64,000 nucleotides of DNA from EA-27 sp964396265 (GCA_964396265.1 CAYNEM010000005.1:81707-145706), one strand, 5' to 3'; positions 16,624 through 25,751 are shown, numbered from the stretch's first letter. Translations and numbers: made by a program. Notes: generated by a model from the letters alone, not told the origin.

Positions 16624-16642
16624 GATTCTCGGACGGCCTTCC

Positions 16643-17779
16643 CTAGGCGAGCTTCTCAGGACACACTTCGCGCCGCGAACAGTGAATGCATTTCGCGGGC
16701 CGATTGTGGTTCCGGTGGGCCTCGCCCTTCGCGAGCGCCTTCCGCATCTCCTCGAGCTTCCCGAGCAGGAGCTTCTTCAGGTCCTCGTTGTACTCGATCT
16801 CGTGGCTCGCCTCCGGATAGCGGATGACCCCGTGCGGGGGCGCCTTCCCGTACGTCTCCTCCACGAGCAGGCAGTAGGCGGCGATCTGCACGATGTGGGA
16901 GAACAGCGGTCCGCGCGGCGTGCGTCCCGTCTTGACCTCCACGGGGATGATGAGCTCGCCTTCGGTGAGGATGTAGTCCGGACGCCCCCGGAGGCCGTAC
17001 TTCTCACTCACGAGTAGCTCTGCCTTCGCCTCGGGGTGATCCACGTAGGCGACCTCCGCCTTCGTCGCCCCGTACTTCTCCCGCGCCTTGAGGGCTATTT
17101 CTGAGTGCGCGATCTCCCTCCGGAGGAAGAACGTCGCGCCGACGAGCCAGACGAGCGCGGTGACCACGCCGACCTGACCCAGGACTTGGTCTCGGAAAGT
17201 GAACGTCGTCACGGACAGGATTGCCACCATGACCGCCACGATCGAGAACGCGAGGATGAGGCGCTCCCACAGGAACCGGTCTTGATCCGTCGAGAGGCGA
17301 TCCGCGCGATAGAGAATGTATACCGCCGCCAGGAGCCAGATGAGGGCGACCGTGTCGAGGATCAGCGTGACGCGGAAGGCGAGGGACGACACGAAGGAGA
17401 TGCCGAGGGTCGCCACGATCGTCGCGGCGATCGCGAAGTACAGGATCGTCGTCTCCGATTCGTGCGCGGACTTCTCGTGGCGCTCGATGCTCATGATCTC
17501 GTCGCCCATGGCCTCGTGCTTCGTGATGCCCTCCTCGATCGCCGACCCCGTCTCCTCGACATCCTGGCGGCTGAGCCACCAGGTCAGGGGGCAGTAGCCG
17601 AACTTCTCGACGTCCGCGGCCGAGAACATGGGTCTCGCGGGCTCGGAAGCGACCTTGGCGGGAGGTTTGGTGGCCAGCGGCACCGCGGTCTTGGCGGGAG
17701 GTTTGGTGGCCAGCGGCACCGCGGTCTTGGCGGGAGGTTTGGCGGTGACCTTGCCGGCGGGCTTCGAGGTCGCAGCCAC
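16643..17779 (-). CDS. Cas4-like (RecB family) nuclease with transmembrane insertion
   Basis: A 378-residue PD-(D/E)XK nuclease of the Cas4/RecB type. The core is complete: first cluster Cys in EKFGYCPLTWW, His in EEGITKHEAMG, Asp in GLRGRPDYILTEG, the EVKTGRT catalytic strand, the QIAAYCLLVEE helix, and a C-terminal CIHCSRREVCPEKLA cysteine cluster. The four Cys fit a [4Fe-4S] site. Unusually, four hydrophobic helices (from LYFAIAATIVATLGISFV to VVTALVWLVGATFFL) sit between the first Cys/His part and the nuclease core, so the enzyme is probably held in the membrane. The N-terminus has a repeated KPPAKTAVPLAT tail. GTG 17779 is about 22 bases after a TATA-like GCTAAGTAAG. No CRISPR genes are nearby; the role may be repair or a membrane process. 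Confidence 0.82.
   Translation of the reverse strand: MAATSKPAGKVTAKPPAKTAVPLATKPPAKTAVPLATKPPAKVASEPARPMFSAADVEKFGYCPLTWWLSRQDVEETGSAIEEGITKHEAMGDEIMSIERHEKSAHESETTILYFAIAATIVATLGISFVSSLAFRVTLILDTVALIWLLAAVYILYRADRLSTDQDRFLWERLILAFSIVAVMVAILSVTTFTFRDQVLGQVGVVTALVWLVGATFFLRREIAHSEIALKAREKYGATKAEVAYVDHPEAKAELLVSEKYGLRGRPDYILTEGELIIPVEVKTGRTPRGPLFSHIVQIAAYCLLVEETYGKAPPHGVIRYPEASHEIEYNEDLKKLLLGKLEEMRKALAKGEAHRNHNRPAKCIHCSRREVCPEKLA
17654..17740. repeat. 36-base tandem repeat inside the Cas4-like gene
   Basis: A 36-base unit beginning CTTGGCGGGAGGTTTGG occurs at 17654 and 17690, and a partial third copy begins at 17726. In the minus-strand protein it encodes the repeated 12-residue segment KPPAKTAVPLAT near the N-terminus. 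The unit keeps the reading frame, so copy number changes would only change tail length. Confidence 0.8.
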
Positions 17780-17789
17780 GCCGTTCCAT

Positions 17790-19928
17790 CTAAGGCTGCT
17801 TACTTAGCCCTTTGCGCCTGCGTTGCACGAGGAGGAGTGTGACAAGAGCCACGGCCGCGATGCCGACAATGCCGAAGACCGCCAGTCCGGGGGAGGGAGC
17901 GGTCGGGGAGCGCTCGCGGACGATCACGATGCGCGTGTCCTCCGCCGTGTTGTCCCAGCGATCGGAGACCCGGAGCCGGACCGTGAACGTGCCCGCCTGG
18001 CGGTACACATGGGAGACGCTCGGCCCCCACGCGTCGAACGCCCCGTCCCCGTCCAGGTCCCACGAGTGGTTCGTCACCGCGACATCGTCCGAGGAGCCAA
18101 GACCGCTGAAGGTCACCGCGCCTCCCTCGAGGACGGTCCGGTCCCCACCCGCATCGGCGACGGGGGGCGTGACATCATCCTTCCAATCCCACGCGAAGAC
18201 TTCCTCGAAGTAGGCGGCCAGGTCCTCGTTCTCGACGAGGAGCCCCGCCTCGCGGTTCGCGGTGGGCGAGTTCCGGTTCCAGTTCACGCTCGACACGAGC
18301 ACGGTGCGTCCGTCGACGACGAACCCTTTCGTGTGGAGCTGGGTGAAGCCGTGGACGCCGAGGTCGACGAGCTTCGCGTGGAGGTCGAGTCCCTCGTTCC
18401 CGGCAATCGTGTTCAGGTAGAGGACGGTGTCGTCGTTGTCGATCGGATCGTTCTCGTCGACGTTGAACCAGGAGGCGTCGAGGAGGAGGCGCACCTCAAG
18501 CCCTCGCCGGGCGGCTGCGACGAGCGCCTCGAGGTAGAGATTCGGGAACGGCCCCCATGCCGTGTGTGCGTAGAAGGTCTCCACGTGGATCGACCGCGTC
18601 GCCTCTTCGAACGCGCCCAGGATCGTGTCCTGCGAAAGCGTGGTGTCGGGGCCGAGAACGGGGACAGCGCGGAAGGTGCCGCTGAACGTCCGGGCAAGGA
18701 ACCGTGGCGGCCTCTGCGACATGGTCGAGGGCGTCGCCGGGACGTTCGAGAAGGACATCTCCCCGAACGTGAGCACGTCCCGACGCCTCTCCTCGAAGTC
18801 CTCTTCGAACACGCGCGTGAAGTACGCCGCCAACGGGGGATGGTCGACCGCGACGACCCAACCCCGCGACCCCGTCGCGTTCCACGTCGGGAACGCGGAC
18901 GAGCCCCAGTTCTCCGTCGAGACGATTACCGTCCGGTTGTCCAGGATCGCGTACTTCGCGTGCTGGAACGCGTAACGCTCCTGGACGTCGCGGGTCGAGT
19001 TGTCGACCATGAAGCGATACTCGATCGCGTCCGCGGAACCCTCGATGATAGCCCGCTCGTCCGCATCGATCCCCCCGACAGGGGCTCCCTCGAGGAGGAC
19101 GCGCACTCGCGCGCCCCGACTCCGCGCCTCCAGGATCGCGTTCCGGAGGGCCGGGTTCGAGAAGGTGTAGAGGCTGGCGTCGATCGACGACGTCGACCCC
19201 GCGAGCAGTTGGGACAGTGGGCCGAAGCCGTCATCCGGGGTCACGAACGCCTGGACGGTGCCCTTGAAAGAGAACGAAGACGAGAGGTGCTCCGACTGGC
19301 CGAGGGACCACACGCGCACGAGGTCCCAGTCCGCGGACCCGTTCGTGTCCCGCCACCCGTCCGTGCGGTCGCGTCGGGCCACGAAGCCCTGGTTCACCGC
19401 CGCCGCCGGCGGACCCGACCAGCCTGCCGCCGCGTACGACGAAGTCCCGTACGTGAAGACGTCGACGGTCGTTCCGGAGGCGTCCCGCAGGACCACCTCG
19501 TCCCCCGCGTTATTCAATTGGAAGGAGCGGGACGTCCCCATGGCGGTGGCGTTGCCCGCTGCGTACCGGAAGTCCGCCGGTCGCAGGGTGTCCTCGTAGT
19601 AGGCGGTGGAGTTCTGGGCGACGACGATCCGCGCCCCGGACGACACGGTCGAGTCCGCGGGGAACGTGAGGACGCCCTCTCCGTCCGTGAGCGACCAGCC
19701 CGCCAGATCGAGCGGAGACGCAACCACGTTCGCGACGACGACGTACTCGTCCGATCGGAGCGCGTGATAGTAGGCCTCGACGATGAGCGCGAGCGCACTT
19801 CCTGCGAGCGGTTCCTCGCCGCCAAAAAGGTCGAGAGGGCGCGCGCCGGGGCTGCCGCCACGGCCTCCGCCGGAATGGAGGCCTGGGAGGAGCAGGGTGA
19901 GCACGACGGCGACCGCCGCCAGCCGCAT
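17790..19928 (-). CDS. Surface-anchored phospholipase D-like protein with lamin-tail and PKD domains
   Basis: A 712-residue exported protein. In order: signal peptide (LAAVAVVLTLLLPGLHSGG), a lamin-tail-like domain (VEAYYHALRSDEYVVVANVV to VFTYG), two phospholipase D catalytic domains, a PKD domain (ADAGGDRTVLEGGAVTFSG) and a C-terminal anchor (GLAVFGIVGIAAVALVTLLL) with the basic tail RRRKG. Both HKD motifs are intact: HAKYAILDNRTVIVSTENW and HTKGFVVDGRTVLVSSVNW. It should be an extracellular phosphodiesterase acting on phospholipid or nucleic acid. ATG 19928 gives the signal peptide; the frame stays open to 20051 over the end of tpiA. It follows tpiA by 52 bases. The substrate is not known. 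Confidence 0.85.
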   Translation of the reverse strand: MRLAAVAVVLTLLLPGLHSGGGRGGSPGARPLDLFGGEEPLAGSALALIVEAYYHALRSDEYVVVANVVASPLDLAGWSLTDGEGVLTFPADSTVSSGARIVVAQNSTAYYEDTLRPADFRYAAGNATAMGTSRSFQLNNAGDEVVLRDASGTTVDVFTYGTSSYAAAGWSGPPAAAVNQGFVARRDRTDGWRDTNGSADWDLVRVWSLGQSEHLSSSFSFKGTVQAFVTPDDGFGPLSQLLAGSTSSIDASLYTFSNPALRNAILEARSRGARVRVLLEGAPVGGIDADERAIIEGSADAIEYRFMVDNSTRDVQERYAFQHAKYAILDNRTVIVSTENWGSSAFPTWNATGSRGWVVAVDHPPLAAYFTRVFEEDFEERRRDVLTFGEMSFSNVPATPSTMSQRPPRFLARTFSGTFRAVPVLGPDTTLSQDTILGAFEEATRSIHVETFYAHTAWGPFPNLYLEALVAAARRGLEVRLLLDASWFNVDENDPIDNDDTVLYLNTIAGNEGLDLHAKLVDLGVHGFTQLHTKGFVVDGRTVLVSSVNWNRNSPTANREAGLLVENEDLAAYFEEVFAWDWKDDVTPPVADAGGDRTVLEGGAVTFSGLGSSDDVAVTNHSWDLDGDGAFDAWGPSVSHVYRQAGTFTVRLRVSDRWDNTAEDTRIVIVRERSPTAPSPGLAVFGIVGIAAVALVTLLLVQRRRKGLSKQP

Positions 19929-19980
19929 CCCTCTCACGACCCTCAGCCGCCTCTCCCGTACTTGACGGATACCCGTACAG

Positions 19981-20661
19981 TTACGCCCCGCGGACGAGGC
20001 CCTTCGCGAGGTCCCGCAGCGACTTCTCGGGGTTTCTCGCCTGGACGACACCGGAGGCGAGGAGGACGCCGACGGTCCCGAGCTCGAGAGCCTTCGCCAC
20101 GTCCCTCCCCGACTTCACGCCCGCGCCGCAGAGGACCTGGACCTTCGAGTTCGTCGCGCGGATCCGCTCGACCGCCTTCGTGACGATCGTGGGATTGGCG
20201 GAGGTGACGCTGACCGTGCCGCCGATCAATTCGGGGGGCTCGATCGCGAGAAAGTCCGGGCCAAGTTTGGCGGCGGTCTCTGCCTCCGCAACGTCGTCCG
20301 CACACACGACGACCTCGAGGCCCAACTCGCGACACTTCGTGATCAGGTCCCGCATCTCTTCCCACGCCACCTTTCGCTCGCTGTGGTTCACGATCGTCCC
20401 CACGGCGCCCGCCGCAAGCGCTGCTTCCGGGGGGATCCAGCCCGTGGATTTCCCCGCCTCCTGCGGATCGAGGTGCTGAGCGAATACGGGGATGCGAACG
20501 GACTTGGCGACGAGCGCCAGGTCGAACGCGGAGGGGGCGACCGCGAAACTGCGGCCCGTATCCTCGGCGACGTCCGCGCAGATCCTCGCGAGCGCGACGG
20601 CCTTCGAACCGAGAGCCTCAGGATACGCTTTGAAGTTCACGAGGAGGAACGGGGTGCGCAC
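19981..20661 (-). CDS. tpiA: Triosephosphate isomerase, archaeal type
   Basis: Interconverts glyceraldehyde 3-phosphate and dihydroxyacetone phosphate in glycolysis and gluconeogenesis. At 226 residues it has the short archaeal length. The catalytic residues are visible: Lys in LLVNFKAYPEA, His in PVFAQHLDPQEAG region, Glu in FLAIEPPELIGG, and the phosphate-binding CGAGVKSGRD and VLLASGVV loops. The start is GTG 20661. It feeds the same pathway as the FBP aldolase/phosphatase encoded at 26264-27379. Confidence 0.95.
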   Translation of the reverse strand: MRTPFLLVNFKAYPEALGSKAVALARICADVAEDTGRSFAVAPSAFDLALVAKSVRIPVFAQHLDPQEAGKSTGWIPPEAALAAGAVGTIVNHSERKVAWEEMRDLITKCRELGLEVVVCADDVAEAETAAKLGPDFLAIEPPELIGGTVSVTSANPTIVTKAVERIRATNSKVQVLCGAGVKSGRDVAKALELGTVGVLLASGVVQARNPEKSLRDLAKGLVRGA

Positions 20662-20836
20662 GGACGCCGAAGCCCGCTTCGGGTAATGAACGTTCTTCAG
20701 GAGGCGGGGGGACGAATCGACTCCGATTAGGGAGGGCGCATCCGCTCATCCATCGGAAGAAAGAAAACAAAGGCCGCATCCGCACGTTGGCGGCGCAGCG
20801 GAAAAGGGTTCGCGTCGGCTCAGTGCCCTTCGGGGT

Positions 20837-21013
20837 CTAGTCCCGCCGGGGGGACCTCTTCCTGAAGCAGTCTTGGCAGTAGACCGGCCGTGTCCCGTCG
20901 GGCTTGAACGGCACCTGTGCCTTGTTGCCACAGTTCGCACAGACGACGTCGAACATCTCCCTCGGCCCGCGGTCGAACCGTGCTCCGCCGCCGCCACCTC
21001 GATCTCGATCCAT
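20837..21013 (-). CDS. Small CxxC-x17-CxxC zinc-binding protein
   Basis: A 58-residue protein. It starts with a basic, glycine-rich tail (MDRDRGGGGGARFDRGP) and continues into a zinc ribbon with Cys25-x2-Cys28 and Cys46-x2-Cys49, exactly 17 residues apart (FDVVCANCGNKAQV and RPVYCQDCFRKR). This is the CxxC-x17-CxxC family, widespread in archaea and some bacteria and probably binding nucleic acid, though its role is not established. A strong TATA-like element (CCTTTTTATAGG read on the minus strand, 21068-21079) lies about 55 bases upstream of ATG 21013, giving a leader of about 30 bases. Confidence 0.85.
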   Translation of the reverse strand: MDRDRGGGGGARFDRGPREMFDVVCANCGNKAQVPFKPDGTRPVYCQDCFRKRSPRRD

Positions 21014-21067
21014 CTCTCCATCTCATGCCGATTCCCTAGGAACCGGATGGGATAGACACGAAGTCCA

Positions 21068-21079
21068 CCTATAAAAAGG
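21068..21079. promoter_or_regulatory. Strong, nearly symmetric TATA element
   Basis: CCTATAAAAAGG reads as a good archaeal box A on the minus strand (TTTTTATA) for the small zinc-protein gene. It can also be read on the plus strand, about 25 bases ahead of the hairpin-rich stretch that begins near 21101. Confidence 0.55.
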
Positions 21080-21100
21080 AGACGCCCGCCCGACAAACCT

Positions 21101-21160
21101 CGGGGGGGGACAGTCGTCCCCCCGAACGTGCTTACTCGACGTTCCTCCGCTTGCGGGGGT
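21101..21160 (+). ncRNA. Hairpin-rich intergenic stretch, candidate small RNA
   Basis: Three hairpins follow one another. GGGGGGAC (21104-21111) pairs with GTCCCCCC (21116-21123) around the loop AGTC. GAACGT (21124-21129) pairs with ACGTTC (21139-21144). CCGC (21147-21150) pairs with GCGG (21153-21156) around two bases. A TATA element at 21068-21079 has the right spacing for a plus-strand start near 21100. No coding frame is evident, and the sequence does not match 5S, SRP or RNase P RNA as I know them. Strand and ends are guesses. Confidence 0.3.
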
Positions 21161-21287
21161 GGGGTGTTCGAGATCTGGGCCCCGGCTCGCCCCCTCAGGG
21201 TGCGCGGCAGTCCTCTTCACGCTTCAAATCAAGCCCGATAATCGCCCGCAAACCCTTTAGCGCGGGTTCCAGCAAGGCACGCCGCGC

Positions 21288-24200
21288 ATGTTGTCTCGCC
21301 CTGGCCATGGCCTGGGGCTCGTGATCCTCGCAGTCGTCCTCGCGATCGCGTCCCTGCCGCTCGAATTGTTACCGGGGGCAGTACCTCCGACCGGACCGCG
21401 GGGTGCAGGGGCGCCCACGATCGTGACCCTCGTCCTGCAGCCGGACAGGGCGAACGGTACGGATACCTTCCTTCTGAACGTCCCCCTCTGGTGGAACTTC
21501 GGGACGAACGCCTCGCTCCTCGTGGGGCGCAACGCGTCCACCGGGAGCATCGCCCGGTCGCTCCTTCAGTTCGACGTGAGTGGCATCCCGCCCGGCGCAA
21601 CGGTCGTGAACGCGAGCCTGGAACTGTACTCGGACGTGGGCATTTCCGGAACGGTCGAGGCGCATCGCGTGGCGGGCACCTGGTCCGAGGGGACGGGTGA
21701 CCGCGCCTGGCGGCGGGTCCGCGTCACCGTGCGGGAGACGGTGGGCCTCTCTCGAACGCTCGAACCGATCGAGGCCCTCCTGCCTTTCGCCCCGTACGAC
21801 GTCGGCGACCCGGCCCGCGACCTCCGTGTCTGGGCCGGATCCCAGGAAACGCCGTCGCAGGTCTACAGCTACATCGTAGCGGGAGGCCACGTCGTCCAAG
21901 CAACGGCGCACTTCGGCGCCACCGTCGGACCGAACGAGACGAAAGAGTTCTATGTGACGTACAGCACGAACGAGACGGTCGTGCCGGGGTACCGGCTGCG
22001 AGGGTTCAGCGCGTTGCCACTGTGGATATCGCCTCCCGTGGGCCTGGGAGCCTCCTCCCCATCGGTCGTCGACCTCGACGGCGACGGAACCCTGGAAATC
22101 GTGTACGGGACCGAGAGCGGATACGTCGACGTCGTCGACGCGGGCGGAGCGCTCCGTTGGTCCGCAAACATGACCGGGGACTCCGTCCCGTTCCCGCCGC
22201 AGGTTCGGGACGTGGACGGGGACCGCAAGCTCGACGTCGTCGCGGTGACCGGCCTAGGGACGCTTGTCCGGATGAACAACACCGGAGGCGTCCTGTGGAC
22301 GACGACGCTCGGTGGAGGCTCGTATTCGACGCCTGCTCTTCTCGACGTAAATGGCGATGGCGTCCTCGACGCCCTCGTCGGAACCAGCAACGCGGTCGAG
22401 GCGTACAGCCTGGTCGACGGGGCGTACATCCGGTCGTACTCGGCGTCGGGCACACGAACGGACGCGCCCAGCGTCGCGGATCTCGACGGCGACGGCAACC
22501 CGGAGATTGTGTTCGGCGCTGTGGACGGCAACGTCCATGCCTTCGATCCCGGGGGCCTCGAGCGGTTCATGGGTGCGCCTCCCGGCGCGGGGCAGATCCG
22601 AAACAGTGTGGCGATCGGCGACCTGGACGGGGACGGCCTGCCGGAGATCGTCACGGGTGACGACGCGGCGGGGGGGTACGAGTTCTCGTGGAACCCGCGC
22701 ACGAACCTGACCCAATGGTCCACGCTGCTCCCCGATCGTCGGCGGGGTCACCAGACCCTCGCGGATGTGGACGGGGACGGAGAGTTGGACGTCGTGGTGG
22801 GCGTCGGCTCGGGGGAGGTCTTCGCGCTCAGCGGGAGGAATGGTTCCGTTCTGTGGTCCCAATCCGTGGGCAGCACGCAGGCCCTGGCGCCCGCCGTCGC
22901 GGACCTGGATCGGGACGGCCGCCCGGAGTTCGTCTGCGTGACCGAGCAGGAGTCCCTCGTGTCGGTACTCAACGCGACGGGCAACCTGATTCACTCATGG
23001 ACGATCACCCCGAACGACCCGGGCGCCGTCTCCGCCCAGCCCGAGTCCACCTCGCCCGTGATCGCCGACGTGGACGGGGACGGCACGCTCGAAGTCCTGG
23101 TGCCCACCGGCGACGGCATTGCAGTGTTCGGGACGGCCGGCCTGGCGCGTGACTGGCGCACCCTCGGATACAACTGGAACCACACGCACCGCACGGGCGA
23201 CGGATCGTCCCCGGACGGAGCGACGCCCCTGAACGTCACCGTTGGCGGCGCGCAGCCGTTCCCCGCCCTCGGTGCCTCATGGACTCTCTCCGACGGGGTC
23301 CAGCCCTGGACCGTCGGGGGCGGCGACTTCGTCATCCTGGAGGACTCAGTCCCCGCGGGGGCGGGATGGCTTGCGTGGAATGTCACGTCGGCGGTGGCGG
23401 ACTGGTACCAGGGGACCTATCCCAACACGGGTCTGCTGCTGTACGAACCCTCGGAGTCGGCGGGCGGGCTCCATGCGTTCCATAGCTCCGACAGCGCGAA
23501 TCCGAGCCTGCGACCGATCCTTCGGATCGCGTACGCGCCCGCCTTCGTAGACCCCACGCCGCAGATCGTCGGGCCAATCCCGAACTTCGCACGCCCTGAG
23601 GACAGTGCGCCGTGGTCGACGAGCCTCTCCGGGCTCGCGTTTGACGCGGACACGCCCCTTGCGTCCCTCCAGTGGAACCTGAGCGGATACGACCCGGCGA
23701 TCCTCCAGATCACCGGAGTCAACACGCCGGGGAACCACGTCCTCACGTTCTACCCGCAACCGGACGCGTGGGGATCCATGCGCATCACCTACTGGCTCTC
23801 GGACCCAGAGGCGAACGCAGCGTGGCGGGATGCCTGGATCAACATCACCCCCGTTAACGATGCTCCTCGGTTCGATCCGCCCGCTTCCTTGGTCGTGAAG
23901 CACGACCTGCCTTACTTCTTCGACTTCACTCCGTACATTGCCGACATTGATGATCCGCTCTCGTCCCTCACACTCGTGAGCGACGACCCGACCCACACGA
24001 ACGTGACCGGTTTCACCGTCACCTTCCTATTCCCTTTATCCTCCGTGGATCAATGGGCGTTCGTCGGCCTCATCGTCTCCGATGGGAGGGCATCCGCGGG
24101 GAAGGTCGTGGCGGTGAAGGTGACCCGCGACGACCCGCCTGTACTGATCAGCGCGTTGCCCGATGTGACGATGCAGGAGGGCGAGACGATCGTCGGCGTC

Positions 24201-25751
24201 TTCGACCTCGACGGGCACTTCACGGATCCGAACAACGACACCTTGTTTTTCTCGTACGGGTACTCGCATCTGGCAATCTCGATCCATGCGAACCACTCTG
24301 TGGACATCGCCGCGGAATCGAACTGGTTCGGCGCGGAGCGGGTCACGTTCCGCGGGACGGATCCGGAGGGTGCGCTTGCCGAGGACACGATCGCCGTGAC
24401 GGTGCTCCCCGTGAACGACCCGCCCACCCTGGGGCCCGTCCCGGACCTGCGGGTCCGCTACGACGCGAACTACACGTTCGACCTCGAGCCGTATCTCACG
24501 GACCCGGACACGCCCCTCGAGGCAATCGTCGTGACGGCCTCGAGCCCGTACGTGACGGTCTCGGGTCGGTCGCTGACGCTCCTGTACCCGTTTGCCCTGA
24601 ACGGAACGGTGCAGGACCTCACAGTCCTCGCGTCGGACGGGACGTCGACCGCGTCGCGGACGATTCGCGTCACCGTCGGTGACGATTGGCCACCGGTCTT
24701 ATTGAGGAAGTTGGGGGATCGGACGCTCCTCGAGGACGGAACGATCCTCGGCGCCTACGATCTTCGAACCTTCTACTCCGACCCGGACGGCGAGACCCTG
24801 TACTTCAGCTCCGGCAACGTGAGGGTCCTCGTCTCGATCGACACCCTTGGAGTCGTGAACCTGTCTGCGGTGCGCGACTGGTTCGGCTCCGAGCGCGTGA
24901 CGTTCCGCGCGCGAGACGCGCTCGGGGCCCTTGCGGAGGACACCGTGTGGATCGCCGTGCTACCTGTGAACGACGCGCCCTCGTTCCGAACGATTCCGAC
25001 GGTGTACCTGAACACAACGGCGGGCGTCCTCGACCTTACGCCCTACCTCGTCGATGTGGACACGAACGTTTCAAACCTCGTGCTGAGGAGCTCCAGCGCC
25101 AACGTGACGGCCGTCGGCCGTTCCCTCGTCTTCCACTACCGCACGGATGCGGACGAGCGCCTCGAGATCGTCGGGAGCGACGGCTTCCTTGAGGGACGAG
25201 CTTTCGTCGAGGTCGTCGTGCGGCTCCCGAGAACTGCGGAACGCCTGCCGCCCGTCCTGTGGTGGATCCTCGGCATCGGCGGCGTGGCGACGGTTGTGGC
25301 CGTTGCCGTCTGGCGTTACCGCCGGGTCGAGTGGGTGCTTCTCGTTACCAATGGCGGCCTCCTCCTTGCCAGCGTATTTCGACGGGGATCCGCGGCCGTC
25401 GACACGGACCTCATGGCGGGGATGATGACCGCGATCATGGGCTTCGCGAAGGTGAGTTTCTCGGATGAGACGCCGCGAGAACTCGACGAATTCTCGCTCG
25501 GAGATCGGCGCGTCGAGCTCGTTCAGGGGAAGCGCGGGTATCTCGCGGTGGTCTACACTGGAAGGACGCCAGGGCGCCTCGAACACACCATGAAATCCCT
25601 CCTCGCTCACATCGAGGAGCTCCACCCGGGGGCCTTCAGCGCGGTCGTCGACACGTCGGAGTTCAGGGACATCCCAGTGCTCCTGAAGCGGTTCATGGAC
25701 CGCGCGTGGTGGCCGTTCCTCTCGTTCAAGTCGAAGAAGGCATCGGACTAG
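21288..25751 (+). CDS. Giant surface protein: beta-propeller, cadherin-like domains, TM and cytoplasmic roadblock-like domain
   Basis: A 1487-residue membrane protein. Residues 1-30 are a signal peptide. Residues 44-138 look like the first half of a DNRLRE (disaggregatase-related) domain, and residues 637-750 like its second half. Between them lie a beta domain and an FG-GAP/VCBS beta-propeller with about eight blades marked by DLDGDG or DVDGDG calcium loops (262-600). Four to six cadherin- or Ig-like domains follow, each ending in a VNDAP/VNDPP link. A helix (WWILGIGGVATVVAVAVWRY) crosses the membrane. The last 140 residues (VLLVTNGGLLLASVFRRG onwards) resemble a longin/roadblock fold and would be cytoplasmic, suggesting signal transfer. 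ATG 21288 lies about 30 bases after AACCCTTTAG. Ligand unknown. Confidence 0.78.
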   Translation: MLSRPGHGLGLVILAVVLAIASLPLELLPGAVPPTGPRGAGAPTIVTLVLQPDRANGTDTFLLNVPLWWNFGTNASLLVGRNASTGSIARSLLQFDVSGIPPGATVVNASLELYSDVGISGTVEAHRVAGTWSEGTGDRAWRRVRVTVRETVGLSRTLEPIEALLPFAPYDVGDPARDLRVWAGSQETPSQVYSYIVAGGHVVQATAHFGATVGPNETKEFYVTYSTNETVVPGYRLRGFSALPLWISPPVGLGASSPSVVDLDGDGTLEIVYGTESGYVDVVDAGGALRWSANMTGDSVPFPPQVRDVDGDRKLDVVAVTGLGTLVRMNNTGGVLWTTTLGGGSYSTPALLDVNGDGVLDALVGTSNAVEAYSLVDGAYIRSYSASGTRTDAPSVADLDGDGNPEIVFGAVDGNVHAFDPGGLERFMGAPPGAGQIRNSVAIGDLDGDGLPEIVTGDDAAGGYEFSWNPRTNLTQWSTLLPDRRRGHQTLADVDGDGELDVVVGVGSGEVFALSGRNGSVLWSQSVGSTQALAPAVADLDRDGRPEFVCVTEQESLVSVLNATGNLIHSWTITPNDPGAVSAQPESTSPVIADVDGDGTLEVLVPTGDGIAVFGTAGLARDWRTLGYNWNHTHRTGDGSSPDGATPLNVTVGGAQPFPALGASWTLSDGVQPWTVGGGDFVILEDSVPAGAGWLAWNVTSAVADWYQGTYPNTGLLLYEPSESAGGLHAFHSSDSANPSLRPILRIAYAPAFVDPTPQIVGPIPNFARPEDSAPWSTSLSGLAFDADTPLASLQWNLSGYDPAILQITGVNTPGNHVLTFYPQPDAWGSMRITYWLSDPEANAAWRDAWINITPVNDAPRFDPPASLVVKHDLPYFFDFTPYIADIDDPLSSLTLVSDDPTHTNVTGFTVTFLFPLSSVDQWAFVGLIVSDGRASAGKVVAVKVTRDDPPVLISALPDVTMQEGETIVGVFDLDGHFTDPNNDTLFFSYGYSHLAISIHANHSVDIAAESNWFGAERVTFRGTDPEGALAEDTIAVTVLPVNDPPTLGPVPDLRVRYDANYTFDLEPYLTDPDTPLEAIVVTASSPYVTVSGRSLTLLYPFALNGTVQDLTVLASDGTSTASRTIRVTVGDDWPPVLLRKLGDRTLLEDGTILGAYDLRTFYSDPDGETLYFSSGNVRVLVSIDTLGVVNLSAVRDWFGSERVTFRARDALGALAEDTVWIAVLPVNDAPSFRTIPTVYLNTTAGVLDLTPYLVDVDTNVSNLVLRSSSANVTAVGRSLVFHYRTDADERLEIVGSDGFLEGRAFVEVVVRLPRTAERLPPVLWWILGIGGVATVVAVAVWRYRRVEWVLLVTNGGLLLASVFRRGSAAVDTDLMAGMMTAIMGFAKVSFSDETPRELDEFSLGDRRVELVQGKRGYLAVVYTGRTPGRLEHTMKSLLAHIEELHPGAFSAVVDTSEFRDIPVLLKRFMDRAWWPFLSFKSKKASD

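Noticed and set aside
17654..17740. Tandem repeats near a Cas4-like gene as a CRISPR array
   Set aside because: The repeats are contiguous with no spacers, only two and a half copies, and encode an in-frame protein tail.
21101..21250. 5S rRNA, SRP RNA or RNase P RNA in the long intergenic region
   Set aside because: The conserved internal sequences of these RNAs were not found on either strand; only local hairpins are evident, so only a candidate RNA is listed.
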